From CAWATZ01 sp963784995 (GTDB lineage Bacteria > Planctomycetota > Planctomycetia > Gemmatales > Gemmataceae), in the NCBI GenBank assembly GCA_963784995.1, contig CAWATZ010000004.1:558001-622000 (forward strand): DNA of 64,000 nucleotides, given 5' to 3'. Below are positions 35,104-42,889 of the stretch, in pieces. The notes beneath the pieces are model-generated. The model ran no database searches, had not been told where the DNA came from, and worked only from the letters and a program-made list of their open reading frames with translations. The first letter of the stretch is position 1; every line of letters begins with the position of its first letter. Both the position numbers and the translations under genes were made by a program.

Positions 35104-36556
35104 CAAGCCGTGGCCGGCGCGTATGCCAGTCGGTCGCCTGCTCGTGCATGCGGGCGATCCGCAGCAGCTTCTCCTCCTCGAACGGGGCGGCGAGGATTTG
35201 CAGGCCGATCGGCAGTCCGCTCCGGGTGAAGCCGCACGGGATGCTGATGCCCGTGATGCCGGCCAGGTTGCAGCTGATGGTGCAGATGTCGGACAGGTAC
35301 ATTTGCAGCGGATCGCTGCTGCGCTCGCCGATCTTGAAGGCCGGCGTCGGCGAGGTCGGTCCCATGACCACGTCGCAGCGGGCAAAGGCCCGGTCGAAGT
35401 CGTCGCGGATCAGCCGACGCACCTTGAGCGCTTTCAGGTAGTAAGCGTCCTTGTAACCGCTGGACAGGGCGTAGGTGCCAAGCATGATCCGCCGCTTGAC
35501 CTCGGCGCCAAAACCCTCGCCGCGCGAGCGCCTGTACGTGTCGATCAGATCCTTGTGGTTGGGCGAACGGTAGCCGTAGTGCATGCCGTCGTAACGGGCC
35601 AGGTTGCTCGACGCCTCGGCGGAGGTGACCAGGTAATAGGTCGCGACGGCATGGCGGCTGTGCGGCAGCGAGATTTCCTCCAGCTTCGCCCCCAGATTCT
35701 CGTAGACCTTGAGGGCGGCCCGGACGCTCGCCTCCACCTCGGGATCGATGCCGCCGCCGAAGTATTCGCGCGGCACGCCGATGGTCACTGGCCCGGCCGG
35801 TCGATCGAGCGCGGCCAGGTAATCGGGGACGGGGCGATCGACGCTGGTGCTGTCCCGGCGATCGTGGCCGGCAATCGCTTGCAGCAGCAGGGCAGCGTCC
35901 GCGACGGTATGACCGAAGGGCCCCACCTGGTCGAGCGAGCTGGCGAAAGCAACCAGGCCAAAGCGCGACACCCGGCCGTAGGAGGGCTTCATCCCGACGA
36001 TGCCGCACAGGCTGGCCGGCTGCCGGATCGAGCCGCCGGTGTCGGTGCCCAGCGCCAGCGGCGCCTCGCAGGCCGCCACGGCCGCGGCCGAGCCGCCGCT
36101 GGACCCGCCCGGGATGCGCTCCAGGTCCCACGGGTTGCGGGTGACCTGATAGGCGCTGTTCTCGGTGGACGAGCCCATCGCGAACTCGTCCAGGTTGGTC
36201 TTGCCCAGCAGCACCGCGTCGGCCTGGCGCAAGAGGTCAATCACGTGGGCGTCGTAGGGCGGGCGGTAGTTTTGCAGGATCTTGCTGGCGCAGGTGGTCG
36301 GCTGGCCGCGGATGCAGAGGACGTCCTTGATCGCCACCGGCAGGCCAGCCAGCAGGCCGAGGTTCTCGCCCTTCATGCGGCGGGAATCGCTGGCCCGGGC
36401 CTGCTCCAGGGCGAACGCTTCATCGACGTGCAGGAACGCCTTGATCCGGGGTTCCCGCTGGCGGATGGCTTCGAGGAACTGGCCGGTGAGGGCTTCGGAC
36501 GTGATTTCGCCCTTGCTCAGGCGCGAGAGCAATTCGGTGGCGGATTGGTCAATCAT
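35087..36556 (-). CDS. gatA: glutamyl/aspartyl-tRNA amidotransferase subunit A
   Basis: 489 residues, normal length. Amidase signature: catalytic Lys in LPVAIKDVL, Ser-rich stretch PGGSSGGSAAAVA and nucleophile region GTDTGGSIRQPASLCG. GatA releases ammonia from glutamine, which GatB uses to convert Glu-tRNA(Gln) and Asp-tRNA(Asn). gatB is not in the window. It follows gatC by 15 bp. The C-terminus ends inside a palindrome arm. Confidence 0.95.
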   Translation of the reverse strand: MIDQSATELLSRLSKGEITSEALTGQFLEAIRQREPRIKAFLHVDEAFALEQARASDSRRMKGENLGLLAGLPVAIKDVLCIRGQPTTCASKILQNYRPPYDAHVIDLLRQADAVLLGKTNLDEFAMGSSTENSAYQVTRNPWDLERIPGGSSGGSAAAVAACEAPLALGTDTGGSIRQPASLCGIVGMKPSYGRVSRFGLVAFASSLDQVGPFGHTVADAALLLQAIAGHDRRDSTSVDRPVPDYLAALDRPAGPVTIGVPREYFGGGIDPEVEASVRAALKVYENLGAKLEEISLPHSRHAVATYYLVTSAEASSNLARYDGMHYGYRSPNHKDLIDTYRRSRGEGFGAEVKRRIMLGTYALSSGYKDAYYLKALKVRRLIRDDFDRAFARCDVVMGPTSPTPAFKIGERSSDPLQMYLSDICTISCNLAGITGISIPCGFTRSGLPIGLQILAAPFEEEKLLRIARMHEQATDWHTRRPRLAEPRT

Positions 36557-36571
36557 GGCTCGTCCGTTGCT

Positions 36572-36889
36572 CTACCCACCGGCGTCCTGTTCAAAGACGG
36601 CGGGGACTGCGTAGAATTGCTCACCGCGTGCGTTGGTGCGGCGATCCGGGGCGTTGGCCAGCGCCTCGCTGACGGGCAGACACGGAGCCGGCTCATCCTC
36701 GCGGAAGACGTTCGAGACCAGAAGCGCATGGGCCAGCGGCTCGACGTTGTCGGTGTTCAGCTGTCGGAGCTGATCGACGTAATCCACGATGGAACTGAGC
36801 TGGCGGGTCACGGTCTCCAGCTCGGCGGGAGTCAACTCCAGCCGGGCCAGGTGCGCGACTTTCGCGACCTCTTCCGCTGTCAGCGACAT
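36572..36889 (-). CDS. gatC: glutamyl/aspartyl-tRNA amidotransferase subunit C
   Basis: 105 residues: LTAEEVAKVAHLARLELTPAELE ... LSSIVDYVDQLRQLNTDNVEPLAHAL ... FREDEPAPCLPVSEALANAP, typical GatC, the small clamp between GatA and GatB. ATG at 36889; the open frame upstream belongs to the rpmB shadow. It sits between rpmB and gatA. Confidence 0.95.
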   Translation of the reverse strand: MSLTAEEVAKVAHLARLELTPAELETVTRQLSSIVDYVDQLRQLNTDNVEPLAHALLVSNVFREDEPAPCLPVSEALANAPDRRTNARGEQFYAVPAVFEQDAGG

Positions 36890-36911
36890 GGACGCCCTCG
36901 CTCCCGGCCGA

Positions 36912-37172
36912 CTAGGGGTTGAGCATGGAGAACGGCTTGCGCTTGGTGGGCCGCTGCACCCGGCCGCTGCGCAGACACTGGACGCAGACACGCATGGTCT
37001 TGACGGAGCCGCCCACCTGGCACTGCATGCGCTGGAGGTTGGGCATGAAGGAGCGCCGGCTGATGCCGCGGACCTTGCGGCCGACGCCGCCCAGGTACTT
37101 GGCCTTACCGCTGCGGACGTACTGGTTGCCCAGCACCGGCTTCTTGCCGCAGATTTCACATTGCATTCCCAT
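36912..37172 (-). CDS. rpmB: 50S ribosomal protein bL28
   Basis: 86 residues: QCEICGKKPVLGNQYVRSGKAKYLGGVGRKVRGIS ... SFMPNLQRM ... VCVQCLRSGRV. It has the zinc-binding type with two Cys pairs (CEIC ... CVQC), which marks the zinc-containing (C+) form. First gene of rpmB-gatC-gatA; 22 bp to gatC. Confidence 0.95.
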   Translation of the reverse strand: MGMQCEICGKKPVLGNQYVRSGKAKYLGGVGRKVRGISRRSFMPNLQRMQCQVGGSVKTMRVCVQCLRSGRVQRPTKRKPFSMLNP

Positions 37173-37248
37173 GGCTATGGTCTCCCCTTCCGGGTCGTCT
37201 CCCTGGCGGTGGAAAATAGTAATATAGCGAGCCGGCCGAAAGGGACAA

Positions 37249-37323
37249 GGCGAGCCGGGAGCGTCAGCTCCCGGATTCTTCCGATTCCTCGGAGAATCCG
37301 GGAGCTGACGCTCCCGGCTCGCC
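37249..37323. repeat. long palindrome, family E (31-bp arms)
   Basis: Arms 37249-37279 and 37293-37323, near-identical to 24198-24272 over the whole length, including the loop (one base different). It lies upstream of rpmB and just after the pseudopilin operon's last gene. Confidence 0.88.
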
Positions 37324-37329
37324 TTGCTG

Positions 37330-37740
37330 TCACTCCTTCTGCCGCACCGTGATCTTTTCCCCGCTGCGCAGGTACGTCTGCTCCACCTTCTGGCGAACGG
37401 TGATGGTGCGATCGGTGGGGTAATGCCCCTCGCTGGTCACCCGATACGCTCCGGGGCAATCCTTCACCGGAGCCACGGTGATCTTCAGTTCCGAGCGGGG
37501 AATCAGCTCCAGCGTCTCACCCTCGTAGCCAACCGGGTTGGCCCGCAAGCGCTCGACCGCCAGCTCCAGGCCTGACCGGGCCAGCCAGCGGGCCTGCAAT
37601 TCGTTCTGGCGCTGCTCCAGGATGCGGCGCTGGGTTAAGCCCTGCATGGTGATGATCGCGGACAGAGCGCTCACGATGGTCAGCACCACCACGGCCCAGA
37701 ACGAGACCACGCCACGCCGGCTCGAATGGTTTCGTGTCAT
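37330..37740 (-). CDS. type II secretion/pilus-type minor pseudopilin (GspK-like)
   Basis: 136 residues from ATG at 37740: RRGVVSFWAVVVLTIVSALSAIITMQ followed by ILEQRQNELQARWLARSGLELAVERL. This matches the start of GspK-like proteins, shorter than usual. The hydrophobic stem sits in the membrane until processing. Last gene of a minus-strand operon (41268 to 37330) with ATGA-type overlaps throughout. Confidence 0.7.
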   Translation of the reverse strand: MTRNHSSRRGVVSFWAVVVLTIVSALSAIITMQGLTQRRILEQRQNELQARWLARSGLELAVERLRANPVGYEGETLELIPRSELKITVAPVKDCPGAYRVTSEGHYPTDRTITVRQKVEQTYLRSGEKITVRQKE

Positions 37741-38255
37741 CGCAAGTCCCCTCCCAGCAGGGCCGACAGTTCCATGCTCCGTTCCGGTTTGCCTTGCGGC
37801 GCCGGTTCCTTCCATTTGAGGGTGATCAGTGGGCCCTTGCCGGGCCCTTGCACCAGCTCCACGGACGTTGCCGGGGCAACGGCAAGGGGACGCTGCAGGG
37901 TCTGGTCGCCGTTGTGCTCGATCCGTTCCAGCTTGCCGGACAGCCAGCGATAGACGACCTGCCGCTGGCCCGGCCCCTTGAGGATCAGACACGTCGAGGA
38001 CGCAACCACCTTGTCCTTGCCAAGTTCCGTCCGGGGCAGCGTCTGGTCCGCTTGCCGGACGTCGGTGCGGAACTGCTCGGCGAGGTTCACCTGGTCCACC
38101 AGCCGCTGATCGGTCTGATTGACCGAACGCTGCGTTTGCAGGGCCAGTACCAGCACGGCCCCGCCCAGCGCCATGCCGGCGGCCAGGCCTGTCATCAGGA
38201 GTACCGCCTCCAGCAGGGCAAAACCAGAGGGGCGCCGGTTCTTGACAGCTATCAT
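37737..38255 (-). CDS. pseudopilin-like protein (GspJ-like)
   Basis: 172 residues from ATG at 38255: NRRPSGFALLEAVLLMTGL has a type IV prepilin-like cleavage site (G|FALLE) and hydrophobic stem. Then RTDVRQADQTL and VYRWLSGKLERIEHNGD, as in GspJ/prepilin-like proteins. It overlaps its neighbours by 4 bp at each end. Confidence 0.75.
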   Translation of the reverse strand: MIAVKNRRPSGFALLEAVLLMTGLAAGMALGGAVLVLALQTQRSVNQTDQRLVDQVNLAEQFRTDVRQADQTLPRTELGKDKVVASSTCLILKGPGQRQVVYRWLSGKLERIEHNGDQTLQRPLAVAPATSVELVQGPGKGPLITLKWKEPAPQGKPERSMELSALLGGDLR

Positions 38256-38668
38256 GGTTGGCCTCCCTCGGTTCGTTTGCTGAACAGGGCGGTCATGGTG
38301 ATCGGCGGTGCCGGCCAGCCTTCGGGCTGTTTCCATTTCAGCTCCACCGTGATGCGGCGGGTCCGGGGCCGATCCTTCTCCGGCTGGACGCGCACCGCGA
38401 AGACCGGCTCGGTCATCCGCTCGGCCAGGGCCTGGCGCAGCCGTTGCTCCTGCTCGCCCGCCCACGTCGAGCCCAGGTCGTCCCAGGAACAGGCCTGGGC
38501 CGACTCCAGGACGTTGGCCGTCTCCTCCAGCGCCTGCTGGCGGACCGACGTTCGCTGCCGCTCGCTCAGCACCCAGATGCTCAGCTGAATGGTCAGCAGC
38601 AGTGCAGTGGTCAGCACGGCCAGGCCGACCACGACGTCCAGGGTAGCCATTCCATCTCGACGTTTCAT
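38252..38668 (-). CDS. pseudopilin-like protein (GspI-like)
   Basis: 138 residues: MKRRDGMATLDVVVGLAVLTTALLL gives a prepilin-type G|MATLD cleavage site and stem. The rest (QALEETANVLESAQACSWDDL ... RITVELKWKQPEGW) fits a minor pseudopilin of the I or V type. Four-base overlaps on both sides. Confidence 0.75.
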   Translation of the reverse strand: MKRRDGMATLDVVVGLAVLTTALLLTIQLSIWVLSERQRTSVRQQALEETANVLESAQACSWDDLGSTWAGEQEQRLRQALAERMTEPVFAVRVQPEKDRPRTRRITVELKWKQPEGWPAPPITMTALFSKRTEGGQP

Positions 38669-40021
38669 GGGTTGCTCAGCGCCTCCATAATGCTCACCAG
38701 GGGCTGAAACATGCTCGCGGCAATCACGGCGACCAGCACGCCCACGGAGACCACCGCGGCCAGGCCCACGACCTGGGTGAACCAGCGGAGAAAGCGAACC
38801 GGCCGCTCGGCCAGGTGCGCCCCCAGCTCGCCAAGGGCCCGCGGCAGGTTGTTCGACCGCTCCGACGCCTCCACCAGCGGCACCAGCGCCGCCGGCAGCA
38901 AACCCCGCCGCCGCAGGCTCGGTCCCAGTTTCTTCCCTTGCTCCAGGTCATCGGCCACGCTCTCGAGCCGATGCATGACCACCGGCGGCACCGGACCCGC
39001 CTCGCTCAGCAGCCGGATCGCCGACAGGGCCGGCTTGCCGGTTTCCAGCAGCACCGCCAGCAAGCGCAGCACCCGGCCCTGCCAGCGCCGCCGATACACC
39101 CAGCCCACGATGGGAGTGTACCAGCGGATCGTGGAACTGCAAAGCTGCAAGAGGATCAGCACCAGGGTCTGCAAGGTGAACAGCCACAGCCCGACGACGA
39201 CCAGCGGTCCGGTGCGGACCACCTCCGTCGTCAGCCAGGGCAAGGTCATGTTGAAGTCCTTGTAGATCCGCTGCATCTTGGGCAGCAGCATCGTGGTCCA
39301 GAAGCTCAGCACGCCGGTCAGGTAAAGCAGCAGCCCCACCGGGTAGAGCAGGCGCGGAACCATCTCGACCCAGAAATTGGTCGGCAACCGCTGCGCCTGC
39401 TTCAGGCACAGGGCCGTCTGTCCCGTGACCTCCCCCACCGTCACTGCCAGGATCGTTTCCCGGGAGGCCACCCCCGGCGTCAGCTGCAGCGCCTGCGGCA
39501 AGGGGACGCCTTGCTCCAGCAGGTACGACAGCCGGGTCACCTTGCGATCGAAATTGTTCCATACGTACCAGATCCAGTAATACCCCGGAAAGACAAACCA
39601 GAGCAGCACGGCGGCCCAGATTTTCCGGCCGAGGGTGTTGGGTCGATCACGGAGATAGGCGCAGGGCCTGGGGCAGCGGGGCCTGGGCTTCCACGGCGGC
39701 GCTGATCACCTGCCAGAGTTCCTCCTGCCGGCCGTGGCGGTAGTGCAGAAAGGTGAACAGCATCCAGCCGTAGAACAGCAGCAGCAGCAACCAGCCCAGC
39801 ACGCCCAGCGGGCCGATGGCGACCACGGCCAGCACGCACGTGGCGACAAACAGGCAGACCCCGAGGAAGCACACGCCCACGAGGGAGAAACGCCGCATCA
39901 GGTTCTCGACCTTGACGTTTTCTTCCAGGTGCTGCGTCTGTTCCAGGTCCTGCCTCGGTCCGGTCGGCCGCCGGGTCAGGGAAGTCTGGACGTGGAAGTT
40001 GGGTTGCGAAGCGTCCGGCAT
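38665..40021 (-). pseudogene. type II secretion inner-membrane protein F-like, frameshifted
   Basis: The start (40021-39647) reads MPDASQPNFHVQTSL ... a membrane segment (LGVLGWLLLLLFYGWMLFTFL) ... ELWQVISAAVEAQAPLPQAL, then a stop at 39647. In the other frame the protein reads on without break through RDRPNTLGRKIWAAVLLWFVFPGYYWIWYVWNN ... to 38665. GspF signatures are GEVTGQTALCLKQAQRLP and EASERSNNLPRALGELG. The break is near 39655-39662, with one base missing. The restored protein would be about 450 residues. It is a paralogue of the next gene upstream. Confidence 0.75.
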
Positions 40022-40035
40022 GGGTGCAGGCCCTG

Positions 40036-41268
40036 TTATTTCGACAGGTTCTCAAGGAGTTTGACCATGGGCAGCATCATGGCGAAGATAAAGCAAGCGA
40101 CAAAGACGCCGGCGGTGATAATCACCAGGAAGGGCGGCAGGACGCTGCGCAGCATCCCGGCCCGGATTTCCACTTGCCGGCGGTACATCTCGGCAATCTG
40201 CTTGAGGGCCTCGGACAGCTGGCCGCGCTGTTCGCCCAGGCCGGCCATCCAGGCGACCCACTCGGGGATCAGGCCCTGGCCGCGCAGTACCTCGCCCAGC
40301 GGCTGGCCCTGTCCCAGCGCCTCGCGGACCTCGTCGGCCAGCTCGCTCAGGAGGGGATCGCTGGAGGCCTCGCCGGCCAGGTGAAACGCCTCCTGCAAGG
40401 GCACTCCCTGCGCGACCAGGATGCTGAGCAGGTCGGTAAAGGCCGCCAGCCGGGCCGCCCGCATCATGGTGCCGATCAGCGGGATGGTGTACGTCATCCG
40501 GGTCCAGGCCCGCCGGCCGGGCGGGGTCAGCAGCATCACTCCCCGCGTCACCAGCACGAAGAGGACCACGCCCGTGATCGGTAAGAAGAACAGGGTGATC
40601 GGGTTGCGGCCCACGACGAGCATCGCTTCCGTGAAGGCCGGCAACTTCATGTTGAACTCTTTGAACATCTGCTCGAACTGAGGCAAGATGCCGATCAGCA
40701 AGAAGCCGACCAGGACGACCGCCAGGGCCAGGATAATCAGCGGGTAGAACAGGGCGTCGAGGATGATCCCCCGCAAGGTGGCCATCGACCGGGCGTAGGC
40801 GGTGAGCGTGGCCAGCACCTCGCCGATGCGACCAGTGCGGATGCCGGCCGTGACCAGGGCGGAGTAGTACGGCGGAACCTGGTTGCTCCGGCTGCGCAGG
40901 GCTTCGGGCAAGGTCAGGCCCCGGCGCAGGTCGTCGGCCAGATCGGCGGTCACCTGACCCAGCCGGGGCGATCCTCCCCAGCGAATCCAACCCAGGACAA
41001 ACAAGCCGATTCCGAAGAGTGCAAAGAAACCACCAGCGATCCTGAACACAAGCGCATAGGAGGGTAAAATGCCGATGTCGGGGAACAGGAAGAGGATCTG
41101 GCCAACCCCCCAGATCAATCCACCAGCCCAGCGGAAAAGCGAGCGTAACCTCTGGTTATCCCCGGTCATTTCCCGTGCCAGGGCGGCCAGCCCCTGGTCC
41201 AGCGGCAAACCCGCCCGCGCCATGGCGGCGATCTCGTCGTTCAGTGCGATCAATTCTTCGGCGTTCAT
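40036..41268 (-). CDS. type II secretion/pilus inner-membrane platform protein F
   Basis: 410 residues. Two GspF repeats: LNDEIAAMARAGLPLDQGLAALAREM ... YYSALVTAGIRTGRIGEVLATLTAYA ... LFYPLIILALAVVLVGFLLIG and LLSILVAQGVPLQEAFHLAGEASSDPLL ... WMAGLGEQRGQLSEALKQIAEMYRRQVE. It forms the membrane platform for the assembly ATPase; no GspE is in the window. A TTG start 24 bp earlier is possible. An extended -10 (TGATATAAT) lies just upstream, so this is the first gene of the operon. Confidence 0.88.
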   Translation of the reverse strand: MNAEELIALNDEIAAMARAGLPLDQGLAALAREMTGDNQRLRSLFRWAGGLIWGVGQILFLFPDIGILPSYALVFRIAGGFFALFGIGLFVLGWIRWGGSPRLGQVTADLADDLRRGLTLPEALRSRSNQVPPYYSALVTAGIRTGRIGEVLATLTAYARSMATLRGIILDALFYPLIILALAVVLVGFLLIGILPQFEQMFKEFNMKLPAFTEAMLVVGRNPITLFFLPITGVVLFVLVTRGVMLLTPPGRRAWTRMTYTIPLIGTMMRAARLAAFTDLLSILVAQGVPLQEAFHLAGEASSDPLLSELADEVREALGQGQPLGEVLRGQGLIPEWVAWMAGLGEQRGQLSEALKQIAEMYRRQVEIRAGMLRSVLPPFLVIITAGVFVACFIFAMMLPMVKLLENLSK

Positions 41269-41315
41269 GGTGACATGCACACGTAATTTCAACCTGGCGG
41301 CGTCCCGATCGTCGG

Positions 41316-41324
41316 ATTATATCA
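41316..41324 (-). promoter_or_regulatory. extended -10 promoter element for the secretion operon
   Basis: Minus strand TGATATAAT (TGN-TATAAT). It lies about 50 bp before the 41268 start; extended -10 promoters need little -35 sequence, and none is obvious. Confidence 0.5.
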
Positions 41325-41566
41325 TCCCCCGCAGTTGTCCAGAACAAGGAAATGGGAAAAATTCCCGCGAACCCGCTGGCCGCTTCCGCGTCTATTCTTA
41401 CGTACGACCCAGCGAGGCGACAAGAAAAAGCCTCCTGGCACGAAAAAATCCCTGTCACGCCAGGCGGGCAGGGGCGTACAAGCAAGTGGCGAAAGAACCG
41501 AAACCAAGAACGCACAGATTGAGCGGAGCATGAAACGGACTGGTTCCTGTACCCTGAACGAAGCCA

Positions 41567-41696
41567 CGAAGGCCAGGTATCTGGCTTGCGAATGGGCGAA
41601 TGGCCTTCCCGCTTATCTCATGCGCTTGTGACACCGAGCGACGCAACCGCCGCTCGCAAGGCCAGGTGTCACAAGAACGATACCTGGCCTTCTTCG
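41567..41696 (+). ncRNA. nested double-hairpin element upstream of the tRNA array
   Basis: An outer stem (41567-41581 with 41679-41696, CGAAGGCCAGGTATC against GATACCTGGCC(TTCTT)CG) encloses an inner stem (CTTGTGACACC 41625-41635 with GGTGTCACAAG 41665-41675). It ends in CTTCGTTTT, 10 bp before the first tRNA. It could be a processed leader RNA, an attenuator, or two adjacent family palindromes. No tRNA-like T-arm is inside. Confidence 0.4.
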
Positions 41697-41709
41697 TTTT
41701 GCTGCAACC

Positions 41710-41781
41710 GGGCCGTTGGATTTCCGGCGAGATCACCGGGCTTTCAATCCGGACAGACGGGTTCGACCCCCGTACGGCCTG
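41710..41781 (+). tRNA. tRNA-Glu(TTC)
   Basis: Acceptor GGGCCGT/ACGGCCT, anticodon loop CTTTCAA (TTC at 34-36), T-arm ACGGG-TTCGACC-CCCGT, discriminator G followed by CTG. D-stem only 3 bp (GAT/ATC). First gene of the array. Confidence 0.85.
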
Positions 41782-41804
41782 CTGACCGACAAGGAGACAA
41801 ACGC

Positions 41805-41885
41805 ATGTTCGCTCTGTTCCGATTGAAACGCACGCGACCCACCTATCCGGGGTCGTGGCGTAATGGCAGCGTATCCGCCTTTTAA
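41805..41885 (+). CDS. possible 26-residue leader ORF ending in a tRNA anticodon loop
   Basis: AAGGAGACAAACGC-ATG is an excellent ribosome site. The frame (MFALFRLKRTRPTYPGSWRN then GSVSAF) stops at TAA 41883-41885, inside the anticodon loop of tRNA-Lys(TTT). It may be chance; if real, translation and tRNA processing would compete. Confidence 0.25.
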   Translation: MFALFRLKRTRPTYPGSWRNGSVSAF

Positions 41886-41920
41886 GCGGTAAGGCGAGGG
41901 TTCGACTCCCTCCGACCCTA
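41849..41920 (+). tRNA. tRNA-Lys(TTT)
   Basis: Acceptor GGGGTCG/CGACCCT (G1-T72 wobble), loop CTTTTAA, T-arm GAGGG-TTCGACT-CCCTC, discriminator A then CTG. The anticodon stem has one T-T mismatch. Confidence 0.88.
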
Positions 41921-41927
41921 CTGAAAC

Positions 41928-42000
41928 AGGGTGCTGGTGCTGGGAACATCGGCGAGATTCCAAACCTCGCGCCGGCCGGGTTCGATTCCTGGGTGCCCTG
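41928..42000 (+). tRNA. tRNA-Trp(CCA)
   Basis: Acceptor AGGGTGC/GTGCCCT, loop TTCCAAA, T-arm CCGGG-TTCGATT-CCTGG, discriminator G (usual for Trp), then CTC. One A-C mismatch at 31-39. Confidence 0.85.
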
Positions 42001-42010
42001 CTCGATCACT

Positions 42011-42083
42011 GAGTCTGAGGTGTTAGCGGCAGCATTTCCGTCTCTTAAGCGGTAAGGTGAGGGTTCAAGTCCCTCCGGATTCA
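42011..42083 (+). tRNA. tRNA-Lys(CTT)
   Basis: Acceptor GAGTCTG/CGGATTC, loop CTCTTAA, T-arm GAGGG-TTCAAGT-CCCTC, discriminator A then CTG. It is clearly related to tRNA-Lys(TTT) at 41849 in anticodon and T regions. Confidence 0.87.
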
Positions 42084-42098
42084 CTGATGGTAAACGAA

Positions 42099-42169
42099 GC
42101 ACCTGTGATGTAGCGGCAGCCTGCGTCCTTGCCGAGGATGACGTGCGGGTTCGACTCCCGCCTGGTGCT
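42099..42169 (+). tRNA. tRNA-Gly(GCC), copy 1
   Basis: Acceptor GCACCTG/CTGGTGC with one T-T mismatch, loop TTGCCGA, T-arm GCGGG-TTCGACT-CCCGC, discriminator T (the glycine identity base), then CTG. Confidence 0.82.
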
Positions 42170-42183
42170 CTGGCGACCAAGCT

Positions 42184-42258
42184 CAGCGTGAAGGAGCAGT
42201 TGGATAGCCCGCCACCCCGCGAAGGTGGAAGCCGCTGGTTCGATTCCAGCCACGCTGA
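42184..42258 (+). tRNA. tRNA with anticodon GCG (Arg by code) and C33
   Basis: Acceptor CAGCGTG/CACGCTG perfect, D-loop with GG, anticodon stem CCACC/GGTGG, loop CCGCGAA: position 33 is C, not the near-universal U, and 34-36 is GCG. Its frame (C1-G72, A73, same stem) is close to the Pro tRNA at 43906, so its charging is uncertain. Trailer CTG. Confidence 0.7.
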
Positions 42259-42273
42259 CTGAATGCGATCACA

Positions 42274-42308
42274 CCGCCCGGGGCCGAACGCCCAACGGCC
42301 CCGGGCGG
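42274..42308. repeat. 13-bp stem hairpin inside the tRNA array
   Basis: CCGCCCGGGGCCG / CGGCCCCGGGCGG with a 9-nt loop between two tRNAs. No T-tract follows. Confidence 0.75.
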
Positions 42309-42315
42309 ACTGAAA

Positions 42316-42401
42316 GGGCTGTGTTCCTGGTGGCGGCCTGTAAAACCGCTGTCAAGAAACATCCAGGTGTGTGACGAGAGGTTCAATTCCTTCACAGCCC
42401 A
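42316..42401 (+). tRNA. tRNA-Tyr(GTA) with truncated D-arm
   Basis: Acceptor GGGCTGT/ACAGCCC, loop CTGTAAA, long variable arm (class II, GTCA...TGAC), T-loop TTCAATT, discriminator A. Only 10 nt (GTTCCTGGTG) lie between acceptor and anticodon stem instead of about 19, so a normal D-arm cannot form. One C-A mismatch closes the anticodon stem. Trailer CTT. Confidence 0.75.
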
Positions 42402-42404
42402 CTT

Positions 42405-42473
42405 TCCGGGTGGACCAGCGTCCAGCGAGGGTTCATACCCCTTGCCCCTCAGGTGCGACTCCTGGACCCGGGA
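42405..42473 (+). tRNA. tRNA-Met(CAT), initiator-like, 4-nt D-loop
   Basis: Acceptor TCCGGGT/ACCCGGG with a weak first pair (T-G). Anticodon stem GAGGG/CCCTT has three G-C pairs next to the loop TTCATAC, an initiator hallmark. D-arm is GGAC-CAGC-GTCC, a 4-nt loop without GG. T-loop is TGCGACT instead of TTCRANT. 69 nt. Trailer CTC. Confidence 0.75.
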
Positions 42474-42477
42474 CTCC

Positions 42478-42548
42478 GTAGGGTGGTCCGAGCGTAGCGA
42501 GGCCCACCGACAAGCGTGGTGGGCCTCGCTACGCTCGGACCACCCTAC
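42478..42548. repeat. long palindrome, family C (31-bp arms) inside the tRNA array
   Basis: Perfect arms 42478-42508 and 42518-42548 (arm starts GTAGGGTGGTCCGAGCGTAG). Half of this unit occurs at the end of ndh (11142). Confidence 0.88.
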
Positions 42549-42563
42549 GAAAACGACTGGATT

Positions 42564-42637
42564 GGCCGAGTACGCAAAGTGGCAAAGCGACCTGGCTTAG
42601 AACTTGGTGGATGTGGGTTCGATTCCCACCTCGGCTA
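42564..42637 (+). tRNA. tRNA with Leu anticodon TAG on a class I body
   Basis: Acceptor GGCCGAG/CTCGGCT, D-stem CGC/GCG with GG in the loop, loop CTTAGAA (TAG reads CUA/CUG), T-arm GTGGG-TTCGATT-CCCAC, A73. The variable loop is 5 nt; bacterial tRNA-Leu normally has a long variable arm. 74 nt. Trailer CTG. Confidence 0.75.
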
Positions 42638-42644
42638 CTGCACT

Positions 42645-42717
42645 GGCTGGTTCGGCGTCGGGTGATGCCTTTCGGCTCTCAACCGGAAGCAGTGGGGTTC
42701 AACTCCCCAACCAGTCA
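42645..42717 (+). tRNA. tRNA-Glu(CTC)
   Basis: Acceptor GGCTGGT/ACCAGTC, loop CTCTCAA, T-arm TGGGG-TTCAACT-CCCCA, discriminator A then CTG. Confidence 0.85.
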
Positions 42718-42720
42718 CTG

Positions 42721-42785
42721 CCCGTAGGACAGGCAGCCTTGCCTGTCCATCCGCCAAGGACAGGCAAGGCTGCCTGTCCTACGGG
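42721..42785. repeat. long palindrome, family H (28-bp arms) inside the tRNA array
   Basis: Perfect arms 42721-42748 and 42758-42785 (arm starts CCCGTAGGACAGGCAGCCTT), 9-nt loop, between tRNA-Glu and tRNA-Asn. Confidence 0.85.
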
Positions 42786-42795
42786 CTTTCCTGAT

Positions 42796-42868
42796 TCCTG
42801 GGTAGCTCAGCCGGTAGAGCGGCTTGCTGTTAACAAGACGGTCGGGGGTTCGAGTCCCTCCCTGGGAG
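42796..42868 (+). tRNA. tRNA-Asn(GTT)
   Basis: Canonical throughout: acceptor TCCTGGG/CCTGGGA, D-arm AGCTCAGCCGGTAGAGC, loop CTGTTAA, T-loop TTCGAGT, discriminator G, trailer CTG. A likely substrate of GatCAB after Asp charging. Confidence 0.93.
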
Positions 42869-42889
42869 CTGACGAACGCAACAACACAT

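Larger units (their letters stand above)
41293..41709. other. 417-bp gap before the tRNA array
   Basis: Divergent region between the secretion operon and the tRNA array. It holds the minus-strand -10 element at 41316-41324 and the nested hairpin element at 41567-41696. No coding frame with a convincing start site and no clear plus-strand promoter for the tRNAs was seen. Confidence 0.6.

Noticed and set aside
41423..41450. TGGCACG at about 41445 as a further sigma-54 promoter
   Set aside because: No TTGC box at the required spacing follows.
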